DNA of 29,088 bases from NCBI GenBank assembly GCA_002366645.1, contig DFBM01000085.1, positions 1 to 29,088 of the forward strand. Direction: 5' to 3'. The DNA comes from Rhodobacterales bacterium UBA3080. Lineage in GTDB: Bacteria > Pseudomonadota > Alphaproteobacteria > Rhodobacterales > Rhodobacteraceae. The notes under the pieces are model-generated. The model made no database searches. It saw only the letters and a program-made list of their open reading frames with translations, and had not been told where the DNA came from. Shown in pieces: positions 22,247 through 29,088 of the stretch (position 1 is the first letter of the stretch; each line of letters opens with the position of its first letter). Both the position numbers and the translations under genes were made by a program.

Positions 22247-22287
22247 CTCGCCACGTATTTTTAAACTTGTGTAATGGAGAAATAATT

Positions 22288-22824
22288 ATGGCAGACCAAT
22301 CAGAAAAAGTTGAGGTCAAATCCGGCAACAAAGAAACCACCGCACCTGCTTCCGATGCAGGTACGGTTGCGACCTTGCGCGAAAAGGTCGATCATTTATT
22401 CGATGAGTTTCAAGAAGGCTGGCCCTTCGGTTCCAAGCGAAAACGTGCAGCCCATTCCATTGGCGCGCCGTTTGACTGGGGGTTCCGCTCGCCAGCTATC
22501 GATTTTGTCGACCGGGGCAAGAGCATTGAGTTGAAGGCCGAGTTGCCCGGAATGGACGAGAATGACATCGAGGTGCAATTGACCGATAGGCTGCTAACGA
22601 TCAGCGGCGAGAAAAAGGAAGAACATGTGGAGGGCGAGAAAGACAGCGATTATTTCCTCTCGGAACGGCGCTATGGATCTTTCAAACGTTCGATATCCAT
22701 TCCCGAGGAGGTTGACACCAATAAGGTCGCGGCCTCGTTCAAGAAGGGTGTCCTGACGATCACTTTGCCGAAGGACCCCGAAGCGTTGAAGAAGGCGAAA
22801 AAGATTGAAGTGAAAAGCGAGTGA
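22288..22824 (+). CDS. hsp20: Hsp20-family small heat-shock protein
   Basis: A 178-aa ATP-independent holdase chaperone. After a polar N-terminus of about 65 residues comes the alpha-crystallin domain: PAIDFVDRGKSIELKAELPGMDENDIEVQLTDRLLTISGEKKEE, then ERRYGSFKRSISIPEEVDTNKVAASFKKGVLTITLPK. The C-terminal tail is lysine-rich. ATG 22288 has GGAG eight bases upstream; the frame is open seven codons further but without a ribosome site. The perfect FNR box upstream suggests control by oxygen rather than, or as well as, heat; I saw no clear RpoH promoter. Confidence 0.95.
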   Translation: MADQSEKVEVKSGNKETTAPASDAGTVATLREKVDHLFDEFQEGWPFGSKRKRAAHSIGAPFDWGFRSPAIDFVDRGKSIELKAELPGMDENDIEVQLTDRLLTISGEKKEEHVEGEKDSDYFLSERRYGSFKRSISIPEEVDTNKVAASFKKGVLTITLPKDPEALKKAKKIEVKSE

Positions 22825-22866
22825 AATAGCGGCTTCCTGTTTGATTTTGCCGGGATGCAGGGTGTG

Positions 22867-22896
22867 CTTTGCCCTCGCAATGATGTGAGGGCAAAG
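22867..22896. terminator. Hairpin downstream of hsp20
   Basis: CTTTGCCCTC (22867-22876) pairs perfectly with GAGGGCAAAG (22887-22896) around a ten-base loop, 42 bases after the hsp20 stop. There is no T-run, so it may be an mRNA 3' stabiliser or Rho-related rather than an intrinsic terminator. Confidence 0.4.
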
Positions 22897-22903
22897 GTGT
22901 TCA

Positions 22904-22935
22904 GCGGTGCGTGGAGGCCATGCATCCTACGGGTT
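22904..22935. repeat. REP-like palindrome, degenerate copy
   Basis: GCGGTGCGTGG AGG CCATGCATCCTACGG aligns base for base with the better copy at 23453-23481, with mutations in the right arm. It is one of a small palindrome family in this window. Confidence 0.6.
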
Positions 22936-23043
22936 GTTGCATCGCCGACAACTAGGCCGTTTTTTGGAATAGCCTTGCTTTTCCAACACACCGATGAATA
23001 AATATATTTTCTTTCTATTTGAAAATAATATGATGCGGTTGTT

Positions 23044-23448
23044 GTGAAGTTTAAAATGAGTTTGTTGGCAGCGTTATTGATATCGGTCGCCGCGTGCACC
23101 GAAACCACCATGATGCCCATGTCGCAGGACACATTCAAAGTTTCTTCAAATACGGAATGTGGACGAACAGAGGCACAAGATGCCGCTTTCAAACGGGCCG
23201 CCATTGAAGTGATAAATATGGGTGGGGATCGGTTCATAATTATGAATACTGCATCTGATTCAGAAACCAGCCTTTACTATGATAGCTTCATGGGGCTTAC
23301 AACGTATACTACGGATCAGCATGATCTGATCGTCAAGAAACTAGAGCGTGGCAACCCACAATATTCAAATGGATTGTCTGCACGAGAGGTCCTCGGTGCT
23401 GATTGGCAGGCGTTGGTAGCTGAAGGTTTGCCTAATACCTGTGTGTAA
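23044..23448 (+). CDS. Putative small lipoprotein of unknown function
   Basis: 134 aa from GTG 23044; ATG 23056 is an alternative and neither has a clear ribosome site. The N-terminus KFKMSLLAALLISVAAC ends in the lipobox VAAC (Cys18), so it should be lipidated and exported. The mature part is short and polar, with two further cysteines (39 and 133) that could form a disulfide. I do not recognise a family. It lies between two REP-like palindromes, and an inverted repeat TATTTTC/GAAAATA at 23005-23027 lies just upstream as a possible operator. Codon use looks less GC-rich than in the cob genes. Confidence 0.6.
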   Translation: MKFKMSLLAALLISVAACTETTMMPMSQDTFKVSSNTECGRTEAQDAAFKRAAIEVINMGGDRFIIMNTASDSETSLYYDSFMGLTTYTTDQHDLIVKKLERGNPQYSNGLSAREVLGADWQALVAEGLPNTCV

Positions 23449-23452
23449 ACGA

Positions 23453-23481
23453 GCGGTGCGTGGAAACCACGCACCCTACGG
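23453..23481. repeat. REP-like palindrome, intact copy
   Basis: GGTGCGTGG (23455-23463) and CCACGCACC (23467-23475) form a perfect stem around AAA, followed by CTACGG. It lies between the lipoprotein stop and the cobO stop, where it could separate convergent transcripts. Confidence 0.7.
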
Positions 23482-23482
23482 A

Positions 23483-24097
23483 TTAATACTCCACGCCCCT
23501 TTGCGCCTTAACACCTGATCTGAACGGATGCGCCAGCAGTTCCATCTCGGTGGCCAAGTCGGCGATTTCCAGCAACTCGGGTTTCGCATTCCGGCCAGTC
23601 AGAACCACGTGGGTCATCGGCGGTTTTTCCTCTTTCAGGAACTTCACCACGTCGGCTACGTCGATGTAGTCGTATCGTAGAGCGATGTTGATTTCGTCTA
23701 GCAGGACCATGGAATTCTTCTCGTCCAAAATCAGTTCTTTGGCCCTTTCCCATGCGGCTTGTGCCATTTCGATGTCGCGGGATTTGTCTTGGGTTTCCCA
23801 TGTGAAGCCCTCGCCCATTGCATAAAACGGGCAGAGGTCGGAGAAGTGCTCGGTAATCAGCTTTTTCTCGCCGCTTTCCATGCCGCCCTTGATGAATTGC
23901 ACCACGGCGCAGGGCATACCCCATGCGATGTGGCGGAAGATCATGCCGAAAGCGGCGGAGGATTTACCCTTGCCCTTGCCGGTGTGGACGATGACCAGCC
24001 CGCGTTCCTCGGTTTTGGAGGCCATGATTTTGTCGCGGGCGGCCTTCTTCTTGGCCATTTTCATGTTGTGACGTTCGGTATCTGCGGATTCGGTCAT
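23483..24097 (-). CDS. cobO: Cob(I)yrinic acid a,c-diamide adenosyltransferase CobO
   Basis: A 204-aa ATP:corrinoid adenosyltransferase (CobA/BtuR type) that adds the 5'-deoxyadenosyl ligand to cob(I)yrinate a,c-diamide. The P-loop HTGKGKGKSSAAFG (residues 38-50), LLDEINIALRYDYI (Walker B-like) and VVLTGRNAKPELLEIADLATEM are standard. ATG 24097 has AGGGGAAG upstream; the longer open frame is rejected. An intrinsic terminator separates it from the upstream membrane-protein gene, so it is probably transcribed from its own short promoter region. Confidence 0.96.
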   Translation of the reverse strand: MTESADTERHNMKMAKKKAARDKIMASKTEERGLVIVHTGKGKGKSSAAFGMIFRHIAWGMPCAVVQFIKGGMESGEKKLITEHFSDLCPFYAMGEGFTWETQDKSRDIEMAQAAWERAKELILDEKNSMVLLDEINIALRYDYIDVADVVKFLKEEKPPMTHVVLTGRNAKPELLEIADLATEMELLAHPFRSGVKAQRGVEY

Positions 24098-24155
24098 GGT
24101 CTTCCCCTTTTGTTTGACGGATAGCATGGCGGGTAGCACGGGCGCGCGCAATACG

Positions 24156-24188
24156 AAAAAGGGCGAGGCTTTGCGGCCCCGCCCTTTT
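24156..24188 (-). terminator. Intrinsic terminator after the multi-spanning membrane protein gene
   Basis: On the minus strand GGGCGGGGC pairs with GCCTCGCCC (one mismatch) around CGCAAA, followed by five T residues. The plus strand also shows TTTT after the stem, so it may work both ways. Confidence 0.8.
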
Positions 24189-24205
24189 GTTGGATTGTTG
24201 ATTGG

Positions 24206-25417
24206 TTACTCGGCAGCTACCAGGGATTGGCGCACATCGGAGCCGAAGTGCTTGCTGTTCAATTTGGCCAGCAGCCAGATCATCGCGAACTGTGCGATCA
24301 AGGCGAGTGCTGTCAGCGCCCAGTAAACAAGGGAGTATTTGTCTACGAGGTGCGCGGCAACGAGGCCCTTGTTGATGAAGAACTGGAAGATCACGCTGAA
24401 GGCCACGCCCGGGCAAACGAGGGCGAAAGATCCGGGGGATTTGACCGTGCCTGTCACGAAGTGGGACATGTAGCCTTGGCGACGCAGCACCATAACGCCA
24501 AGCAGGGCAAATACGCCTTGGATGGACAGGGCTACGGTCAGCATCATCAAGGTTTCCGCCGATACGCTGTGAAGATCAAAGCTGACGTGCAAGCCGTGGT
24601 CTTGACGGATCAGGACGATCGACAGGATGGTTACGATAGGGATCACAACCAGCAGAGTTGGCGAGGTTTCTTTGGCGGCACCGTGTTTCATCATCGCCGC
24701 AAAGCCGAGGATCAGTGCGATGATCGCAAGAATCACCGAGGTTACGAAGAAGAAAGTCGAGGTAATCAGGCTGATGCCCTGAATAACCGGTATGGTGCTC
24801 ATTGCGGCAGGGGCGGCCAGGCCGACACCGACCATGGCAAAGGCAAAAGCTGGCAGAAGCTGGGCGAAACTGTTGTTGTTCGCACGATCAAAGCCGCCTT
24901 CAACCAGTACGCGGCCAAGGAACTGCGCAAGATTGCGGAACCCGAGGATACCAACGGCGAGGAACGCCAGTATGGCAGGCACAAAGAGGTATTCAACAAT
25001 GCCCCAGAGGCCCGGAACGAACACAAGACCAGCGATGAACAGCGCGTTGATGGACATAGCGAGCGCTAGTGCCTGTGCTTTGACTTGCGTCTGGGCGTTG
25101 GTTTTCTGGTGGTTGATGTAAGCGTCGGTCTTTTTGAAGATCGCAAATTCTTTGAGGTTCCAGAACAGCAGGCGCAGGTTCAGGTAAACAAAGTAGGCGA
25201 TGGCGGCCATAGCCACGATAACCATACCCTGCCCGATTATGCCGGCTTTGGCGAAATACGCCATGATGTCTTCGAAGACCGGAACGGGGCGACCCGGATG
25301 CGGGACCCAGAACATCAAATACATAAAGAAGGTCGTTGCGAGGCCACCGGCACCAACCGAGGCGAGGAAGTAGAGCGGCGAATAGCGCTCCTGCATGTTT
25401 TTTGGCATTGTCAGCAT
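24206..25417 (-). CDS. Multi-spanning membrane protein, TsoY-like
   Basis: A 403-aa integral membrane protein with about ten hydrophobic segments. It opens with MPKNMQERYSPLYFLASVGAGGLATTFFMYLMFWVPHPG and has SPGSFALVCPGVAFSVIFQFFINKGLV near residue 330. The N-terminal pattern and the CPGVA cysteine match my memory of the TsoY family (seleno)proteins, distant relatives of SLAC1/TehA-type transporters; this was not verified. If correct, Cys stands where some members use selenocysteine. ATG 25417 follows TAGGAGC at good spacing. It is probably monocistronic: about 120 bases lie upstream of it and a terminator follows. Substrate unknown. Confidence 0.6.
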   Translation of the reverse strand: MLTMPKNMQERYSPLYFLASVGAGGLATTFFMYLMFWVPHPGRPVPVFEDIMAYFAKAGIIGQGMVIVAMAAIAYFVYLNLRLLFWNLKEFAIFKKTDAYINHQKTNAQTQVKAQALALAMSINALFIAGLVFVPGLWGIVEYLFVPAILAFLAVGILGFRNLAQFLGRVLVEGGFDRANNNSFAQLLPAFAFAMVGVGLAAPAAMSTIPVIQGISLITSTFFFVTSVILAIIALILGFAAMMKHGAAKETSPTLLVVIPIVTILSIVLIRQDHGLHVSFDLHSVSAETLMMLTVALSIQGVFALLGVMVLRRQGYMSHFVTGTVKSPGSFALVCPGVAFSVIFQFFINKGLVAAHLVDKYSLVYWALTALALIAQFAMIWLLAKLNSKHFGSDVRQSLVAAE

Positions 25418-25540
25418 TTTTAAAGCTCCTAGAAACACATTCGTGTTATTGCATATGGCTAGCCATCTAGGGGATATGGAATTGCAGATCAAGTATTCAC
25501 ATCATAAATATGTGGAATATGCACTTCTGTCGCAGTTAGC

Positions 25541-26140
25541 CTAGTCCGGCCACGGCGCGACTGTAAGCTCCGGCCAATATTCCAACGCATGTTTGCTTTT
25601 GGTTTCATGGGTTTGCCGGTTCGGACGCAAAGGGTTAGGCGTAATCCGGAAGGCGAAAATATCGCGCAAGCCGTATGGTGCGTAAAGATCAGGGTGACCG
25701 TTTTCCTCAAGACGCAAACCGACGCTATGGGTTTTGCATGCAAAGGCGTCAATAGCTTCGTCGACCGATCGAAAGGGAGGGATGGCATGGCCAAAATGCT
25801 GTCCGTACCAGATGTGCACCCGCGCCTGATTGCGTATTTGGACGGGCGGTACTTTGGGAAACCCCGTGGAGTTTTTGATTATGGCGTCCTCGGCCTCCCA
25901 ACTGGTATCGGGATCGAAGTAAAACAGATCGATATCCTTGACCCCGTATTCTGGTGGGCGGCCTGTGAGATGGTTCCAGACCACGTTATAGAGCGCGCCC
26001 GAAACCAACCGCCAATTCGGCAGAGCGAGCTCTTGGGCGCGCCTGAGAGAGTCGCGTATGAAGGGGGTATTGGTGACTATGTCGAGGAATATCTCGCGCA
26101 GTTCCGGTTCTGAAAGCTGTGCGTGACGGAGGTGGTTCAC
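25541..26140 (-). CDS. Nucleotidyltransferase family protein (DUF925 / NTP_transf_6-like)
   Basis: About 199 aa. LVSGALYNVVWNHLTGRPPEYGVKDIDLFYFD holds the G-[AG]-x(n)-D-x-D nucleotidyltransferase core (Asp69 and Asp71). The tail, AYGLRDIFAFRITPNPLRPNR-like, is characteristic of this family as I remember it. The reaction is unknown. GTG 26140 forms a GTGA overlap with the cobN stop, a strong reason to choose it over the TTG at 26191, which would overlap by 55 bases. It is therefore translationally coupled to CobN, which hints at a cobalamin or metal-related function. Confidence 0.8.
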   Translation of the reverse strand: MNHLRHAQLSEPELREIFLDIVTNTPFIRDSLRRAQELALPNWRLVSGALYNVVWNHLTGRPPEYGVKDIDLFYFDPDTSWEAEDAIIKNSTGFPKVPPVQIRNQARVHIWYGQHFGHAIPPFRSVDEAIDAFACKTHSVGLRLEENGHPDLYAPYGLRDIFAFRITPNPLRPNRQTHETKSKHALEYWPELTVAPWPD

Positions 26141-29088
26141 TCCAACAAATCCGCTAGCATCGCCCTTGCCGAGTTGCTTCGAGGTTGCCAAAGCCCGCGA
26201 TCAATCGCTTCCTGAAACTTCGCCGCCATTTCGCGCAGCGCCGCCGGGTTGGCGTCCTGCATGAATTCGCGCGTCGCGTCGTCCTCGATAAACGCCGTGT
26301 GGACCAGATCGAAATGGTGGTTCTTCACCGCCTTGGTCGTCGCAGCAAAAGCGAACATATAATCCACTGTCGCGGCCATCTCGAAGGCGCCTTTATACCC
26401 ATGACGTTTCACCCCCTCGATCCATTTCGGGTTGACGACACGCGAGCGAATGACGCGCCCAATCTCTTCGTCGAGGGTGCGGATAACCGGCCGTTCAGGG
26501 CGCGAGTGGTCGTTATGGTAGACCTTCGGCGCCTCGCCCTGAAGGTGCTCGATAGCTGCCGCAACGCCGCCTTCGAATTGGTAATAGTCATCAGAATCGA
26601 GGATGTCGTGCTCGCGATTATCCTGATTGTGAACCACAGCTTCGGCTGCTCCCAGGCGGGTTTCCAGGTGTTCGCGTGCTCCTGCTCCCTCGGCCCCGCC
26701 GCCGTAAGCGTATCCGCCCCACGTCAAATATGCGTCGGCGAGATCGGCGGTATCATTCCAGATACGCTCGTCGATTAGCGCTTGCAGACCCGCCCCATAC
26801 GCCCTCGGTTTGGAGCCGAAAATACGATATCCGGCGGCCTCACCCAGTTCGTCGACTTCGCGCCGATAGCGGCCCGCCAGCGGGTTCATGTCTTCGGGTT
26901 CGTCAATCTTCATCACCGCGCGCACGGCGCTATCGATCAGATCAATTTGTGCAGGGAAAGCATCGCGGAAGAAACCCGATATTCGTAGCGTAACGTCGAC
27001 ACGGGGGCGATCCAGAACCGACAGTGGAATGATCTCGAATCCTGTCACCCGACGGCTGGCATTGTCCCATTGCGGCTTCACGCCCATAAGCGCCAACATC
27101 TGGGCAATATCGTCGCCGCCCGTCCGCATATTCGACGTGCCCCATGCTGTCAGAACCATGGCGCGCGGCCAGTCGCCTTCGTCCTGCAAATGCCGTTCGA
27201 TCAGGGCGTAGGCCGATTTCCACCCCAATTGCCACGCTGCTGGCGTAGGCAAGGTACGGCTGTCGACCGAATAGAAGTTCCGCCCCGTCGGCAAGGTATC
27301 CAGACGTCCACGGGTGGGAGCGCCCGAAGGGCCGGGTGCGACGAAGCGGCCTGACAGGCCTCTGAGGAGCGCCCCGATTTCTGCCTGCCCGCAGCTTCGC
27401 ACATCCGGCAGCACCCGCGCGTGAATTTCTTCGACAACCGCACGCGTCGCTTTCCATTGTGGATCAGGCTCCAGCCCTTCGACTAGACGCCCCGAAAGCC
27501 ACTCCAGCCGCTCGATCGTATCACCAAGGCTACGCCATGGATCGGCCGAGGCCGCCTTTAGCACTTTGGGGTGCGGCCCTTCAAAAGCGTCGCCCATCCG
27601 GCAATCGAGCGGGTCAAAATCCAGTTTTAAATCCGCCGCCAGCGCCCGCATCAGCGAGGCGTCGCCACCTTCCCCTTTTCCGCGCGGCACCCGCACCAGT
27701 GCTTGCACAAGGTCACGCTCCAGCCGACCAACCGGCGAGCTGCCAAAAATGTGCAATCCGTCCCTGATCTGGCTTTCCTTCAGCTCGCACAGGTAGTTGT
27801 CGAGATCTGCCAGACGCGTCGCGTCGTCCGCCTCTGGATCTATCCCCGCATCCTCGTCAATCCGTGTCGCCGCAGTCAGTCCCAGAATTTCCTTGCGCAA
27901 AAACTCTAGGCGGCGTGGATCCACTCCGGCAGCCTCGTAATATTCATCGACCAGCGCCTCCAGATCCTTCAGCGGACCATACGTTTCGGCTCGCGTCAGG
28001 GGTGGCGTCAGATGGTCGATGATCACCGCTTGCGCCCGCCGCTTGGCCTGCGTGCCTTCGCCCGGATCGTTGACGATGAATGGATAGAAATGCGGAGTCG
28101 CGCCGAAAACCACTTCGGGAAAACATTCGTCTGATAGCGCCAGCGACTTGCCCGGCAACCACTCCATATTTCCGTGCTTGCCCATGTGCACAATCGCGTT
28201 CGCACCAAACCGGTTCCGCATCCAGAAATAGAAGGCCAGATAGTTGTGAGGTGGCACGAGGTCGGGCGAGTGGTAGGTCTCCGTTGGATCGATGTTGTAG
28301 CCACGCGCCGGCTGCACCCCCACAACAACATTGCCGAAATTCAGGATTGAAAGCGCAAACTCGCCGTTGTCGCAAAATGGGTCAGCGTCGGCTACACCCC
28401 ATTGTTCCTCGATCCGACGACGTGTCTCAGTCGGGAGCTTCGCATAGGCGGCATTATATTCCGACAGTGACAGACGTTCGCCGCCGGTACGCGCCACGCG
28501 GTCGGTCAGCCAGTTGGTCGGCCCCGCCTGAATGCGCGCCATCAAATCGGCGCTGTCTTGCGGCAAATCCTCGGTCGTATAGCCGGCATCAGAAAGCGCA
28601 TTTAAAACGTTAATCGTCGCGGCGGGTGTATCCAGTCCGACGCCATTTGCCAGCCGGCCGTCCTTGTTGGGATAGTTCGCCAGCACCAGCGCAACCTTGC
28701 GGCCCAGCTCGGGCGTCGCGCCAAGACGCGCCCAGTTTGCTGCCAGTTCCGCCACAAACGCGATCCGTCCGCCGTGCGCGCGATAGCTGGAGATCAGACA
28801 TTCGGTTGCTTCGTCGAAATAAGCCTCGCCCTTGAAGCTGACCGCGCGGGTCAGAATTCGGCCGTCAATTTCGGGCAGCGACACGTTCATCGCTATGTCG
28901 CGGGCAGACAGTCCGTTAAGGCTCTCTTCCCATGCCGTTTCTGTGCCACCTGCAAACACCACCTGAAACACAGGCGCGTCAGTTGCATCAAGCGGTGTGG
29001 GCTGATGCCCCTCCGCTCCGCTTTGCGGCGAAGACACCGCAAAACTTGTCCCGTTCAGAACCACCGCAGGCGCAGCCTGCGTGAACAA
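26137..29088 (-). CDS. cobN: Cobaltochelatase subunit CobN (N-terminus outside window)
   Basis: The frame runs off the right edge and 983 residues are visible. CobN is the large, about 1250-aa, subunit of the ATP-dependent CobNST complex that inserts cobalt into hydrogenobyrinate a,c-diamide. Conserved blocks include NYPNKDGRLANGVGLDTPAATINVL, YHSPDLVPPHNYLAFYFWMRNRFGANAIVHMGKHGNMEWLPGK, LTAWGTSNMRTGGDDIAQMLALMGV and GVKRHGYKGAFEMAATVDYMFAFAATT, shared with the magnesium chelatase subunit BchH; the cobalamin context favours CobN. It overlaps the nucleotidyltransferase by four bases. About 250-270 residues are missing. It is probably part of another cob transcript entering from the right. Confidence 0.95.
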   Translation of the reverse strand: MFTQAAPAVVLNGTSFAVSSPQSGAEGHQPTPLDATDAPVFQVVFAGGTETAWEESLNGLSARDIAMNVSLPEIDGRILTRAVSFKGEAYFDEATECLISSYRAHGGRIAFVAELAANWARLGATPELGRKVALVLANYPNKDGRLANGVGLDTPAATINVLNALSDAGYTTEDLPQDSADLMARIQAGPTNWLTDRVARTGGERLSLSEYNAAYAKLPTETRRRIEEQWGVADADPFCDNGEFALSILNFGNVVVGVQPARGYNIDPTETYHSPDLVPPHNYLAFYFWMRNRFGANAIVHMGKHGNMEWLPGKSLALSDECFPEVVFGATPHFYPFIVNDPGEGTQAKRRAQAVIIDHLTPPLTRAETYGPLKDLEALVDEYYEAAGVDPRRLEFLRKEILGLTAATRIDEDAGIDPEADDATRLADLDNYLCELKESQIRDGLHIFGSSPVGRLERDLVQALVRVPRGKGEGGDASLMRALAADLKLDFDPLDCRMGDAFEGPHPKVLKAASADPWRSLGDTIERLEWLSGRLVEGLEPDPQWKATRAVVEEIHARVLPDVRSCGQAEIGALLRGLSGRFVAPGPSGAPTRGRLDTLPTGRNFYSVDSRTLPTPAAWQLGWKSAYALIERHLQDEGDWPRAMVLTAWGTSNMRTGGDDIAQMLALMGVKPQWDNASRRVTGFEIIPLSVLDRPRVDVTLRISGFFRDAFPAQIDLIDSAVRAVMKIDEPEDMNPLAGRYRREVDELGEAAGYRIFGSKPRAYGAGLQALIDERIWNDTADLADAYLTWGGYAYGGGAEGAGAREHLETRLGAAEAVVHNQDNREHDILDSDDYYQFEGGVAAAIEHLQGEAPKVYHNDHSRPERPVIRTLDEEIGRVIRSRVVNPKWIEGVKRHGYKGAFEMAATVDYMFAFAATTKAVKNHHFDLVHTAFIEDDATREFMQDANPAALREMAAKFQEAIDRGLWQPRSNSARAMLADLLE

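Larger units (their letters stand above)
21858..22287. other. Divergent regulatory interval between the cob operon and hsp20
   Basis: These 430 bases contain a candidate structured leader for the cob operon (21878-21995), the third CtrA-box/repeat element (22062-22131) and the FNR-controlled hsp20 promoter (22198-22246). The short frames here, on both strands, have repetitive translations and no ribosome sites. No RNA gene with a terminator was seen. Confidence 0.6.

Noticed and set aside
1..29088. tRNA, rRNA, prophage or transposase genes
   Set aside because: No cloverleaf, rRNA-like stretch, integrase or transposase sequence was recognised on either strand by eye; a tRNAscan or HMM search would be decisive.

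Overview
The window looks like chromosomal DNA of a Rhodobacterales (roseobacter-type) alphaproteobacterium. The evidence is an aerobic-type cobalamin operon (cobH-cobL-cobI-cobJ-cobM-cobA-cobB, with cobN and cobO nearby), a fused indolepyruvate ferredoxin oxidoreductase, a DUF4169/ribbon-helix-helix pair, CtrA-type TTAA-N7-TTAA boxes and an FNR-type box. No search was run, so the lineage is inferred from protein and motif recognition.

Layout. Bases 1-367 hold the 3' end of thyX. Bases 379-1237 hold an AT-richer two-gene cassette, a Thoeris-like TIR protein followed 1 base later by a small RipA-family-like membrane protein; this is the best candidate for an under-described (probably anti-phage) system. 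Bases 1238-2143 are mostly non-coding and rich in palindromes, with one 49-aa membrane protein. A ZIP-like metal transporter, fumC and a DUF4169/RHH pair follow on the plus strand. From 4894 to 8266 the minus strand carries a cytochrome P450 with a membrane serine hydrolase, then ccdA. A TusA-like gene runs head-on into the fused indolepyruvate oxidoreductase, which is divergent from a LysR regulator. A likely small RNA with its own promoter and terminator lies at about 13217-13294.

Bases 13350-21857 are one minus-strand operon: a 49-aa exported or anchored protein, cbiX with a His-rich tail, cobH, cobL, cobI, a cbiG-cobJ fusion, cobM, cobA and cobB. Most junctions are 4-base or short overlaps. 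The two non-overlapping junctions (cobH/cobL and cobJ/cobM) share almost the same 24-base sequence and exactly the same 31-base gap. Next come hsp20 behind a perfect FNR box, a small lipoprotein, cobO, a multi-spanning membrane protein, a nucleotidyltransferase overlapping cobN, and the C-terminal 983 residues of CobN running off the window. Together the cob genes cover corrin-ring methylation, a,c-amidation, cobalt insertion and adenosylation. cobG/cobZ, cobF, cobK, cobS/T and the nucleotide-loop genes are not in the window.

The most striking non-coding signal is a composite element present three times (about 1488-1556, 2946-3015 and, inverted, 22062-22131). It has a TTAAC-N6-TTAAC box (a full CtrA-type site), a spacer of 11 or 13 bases, then a nearly invariant core of 11-base-spaced TTGTGTAC repeats. 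The copies lie upstream of a small membrane protein, fumC and the cob operon.
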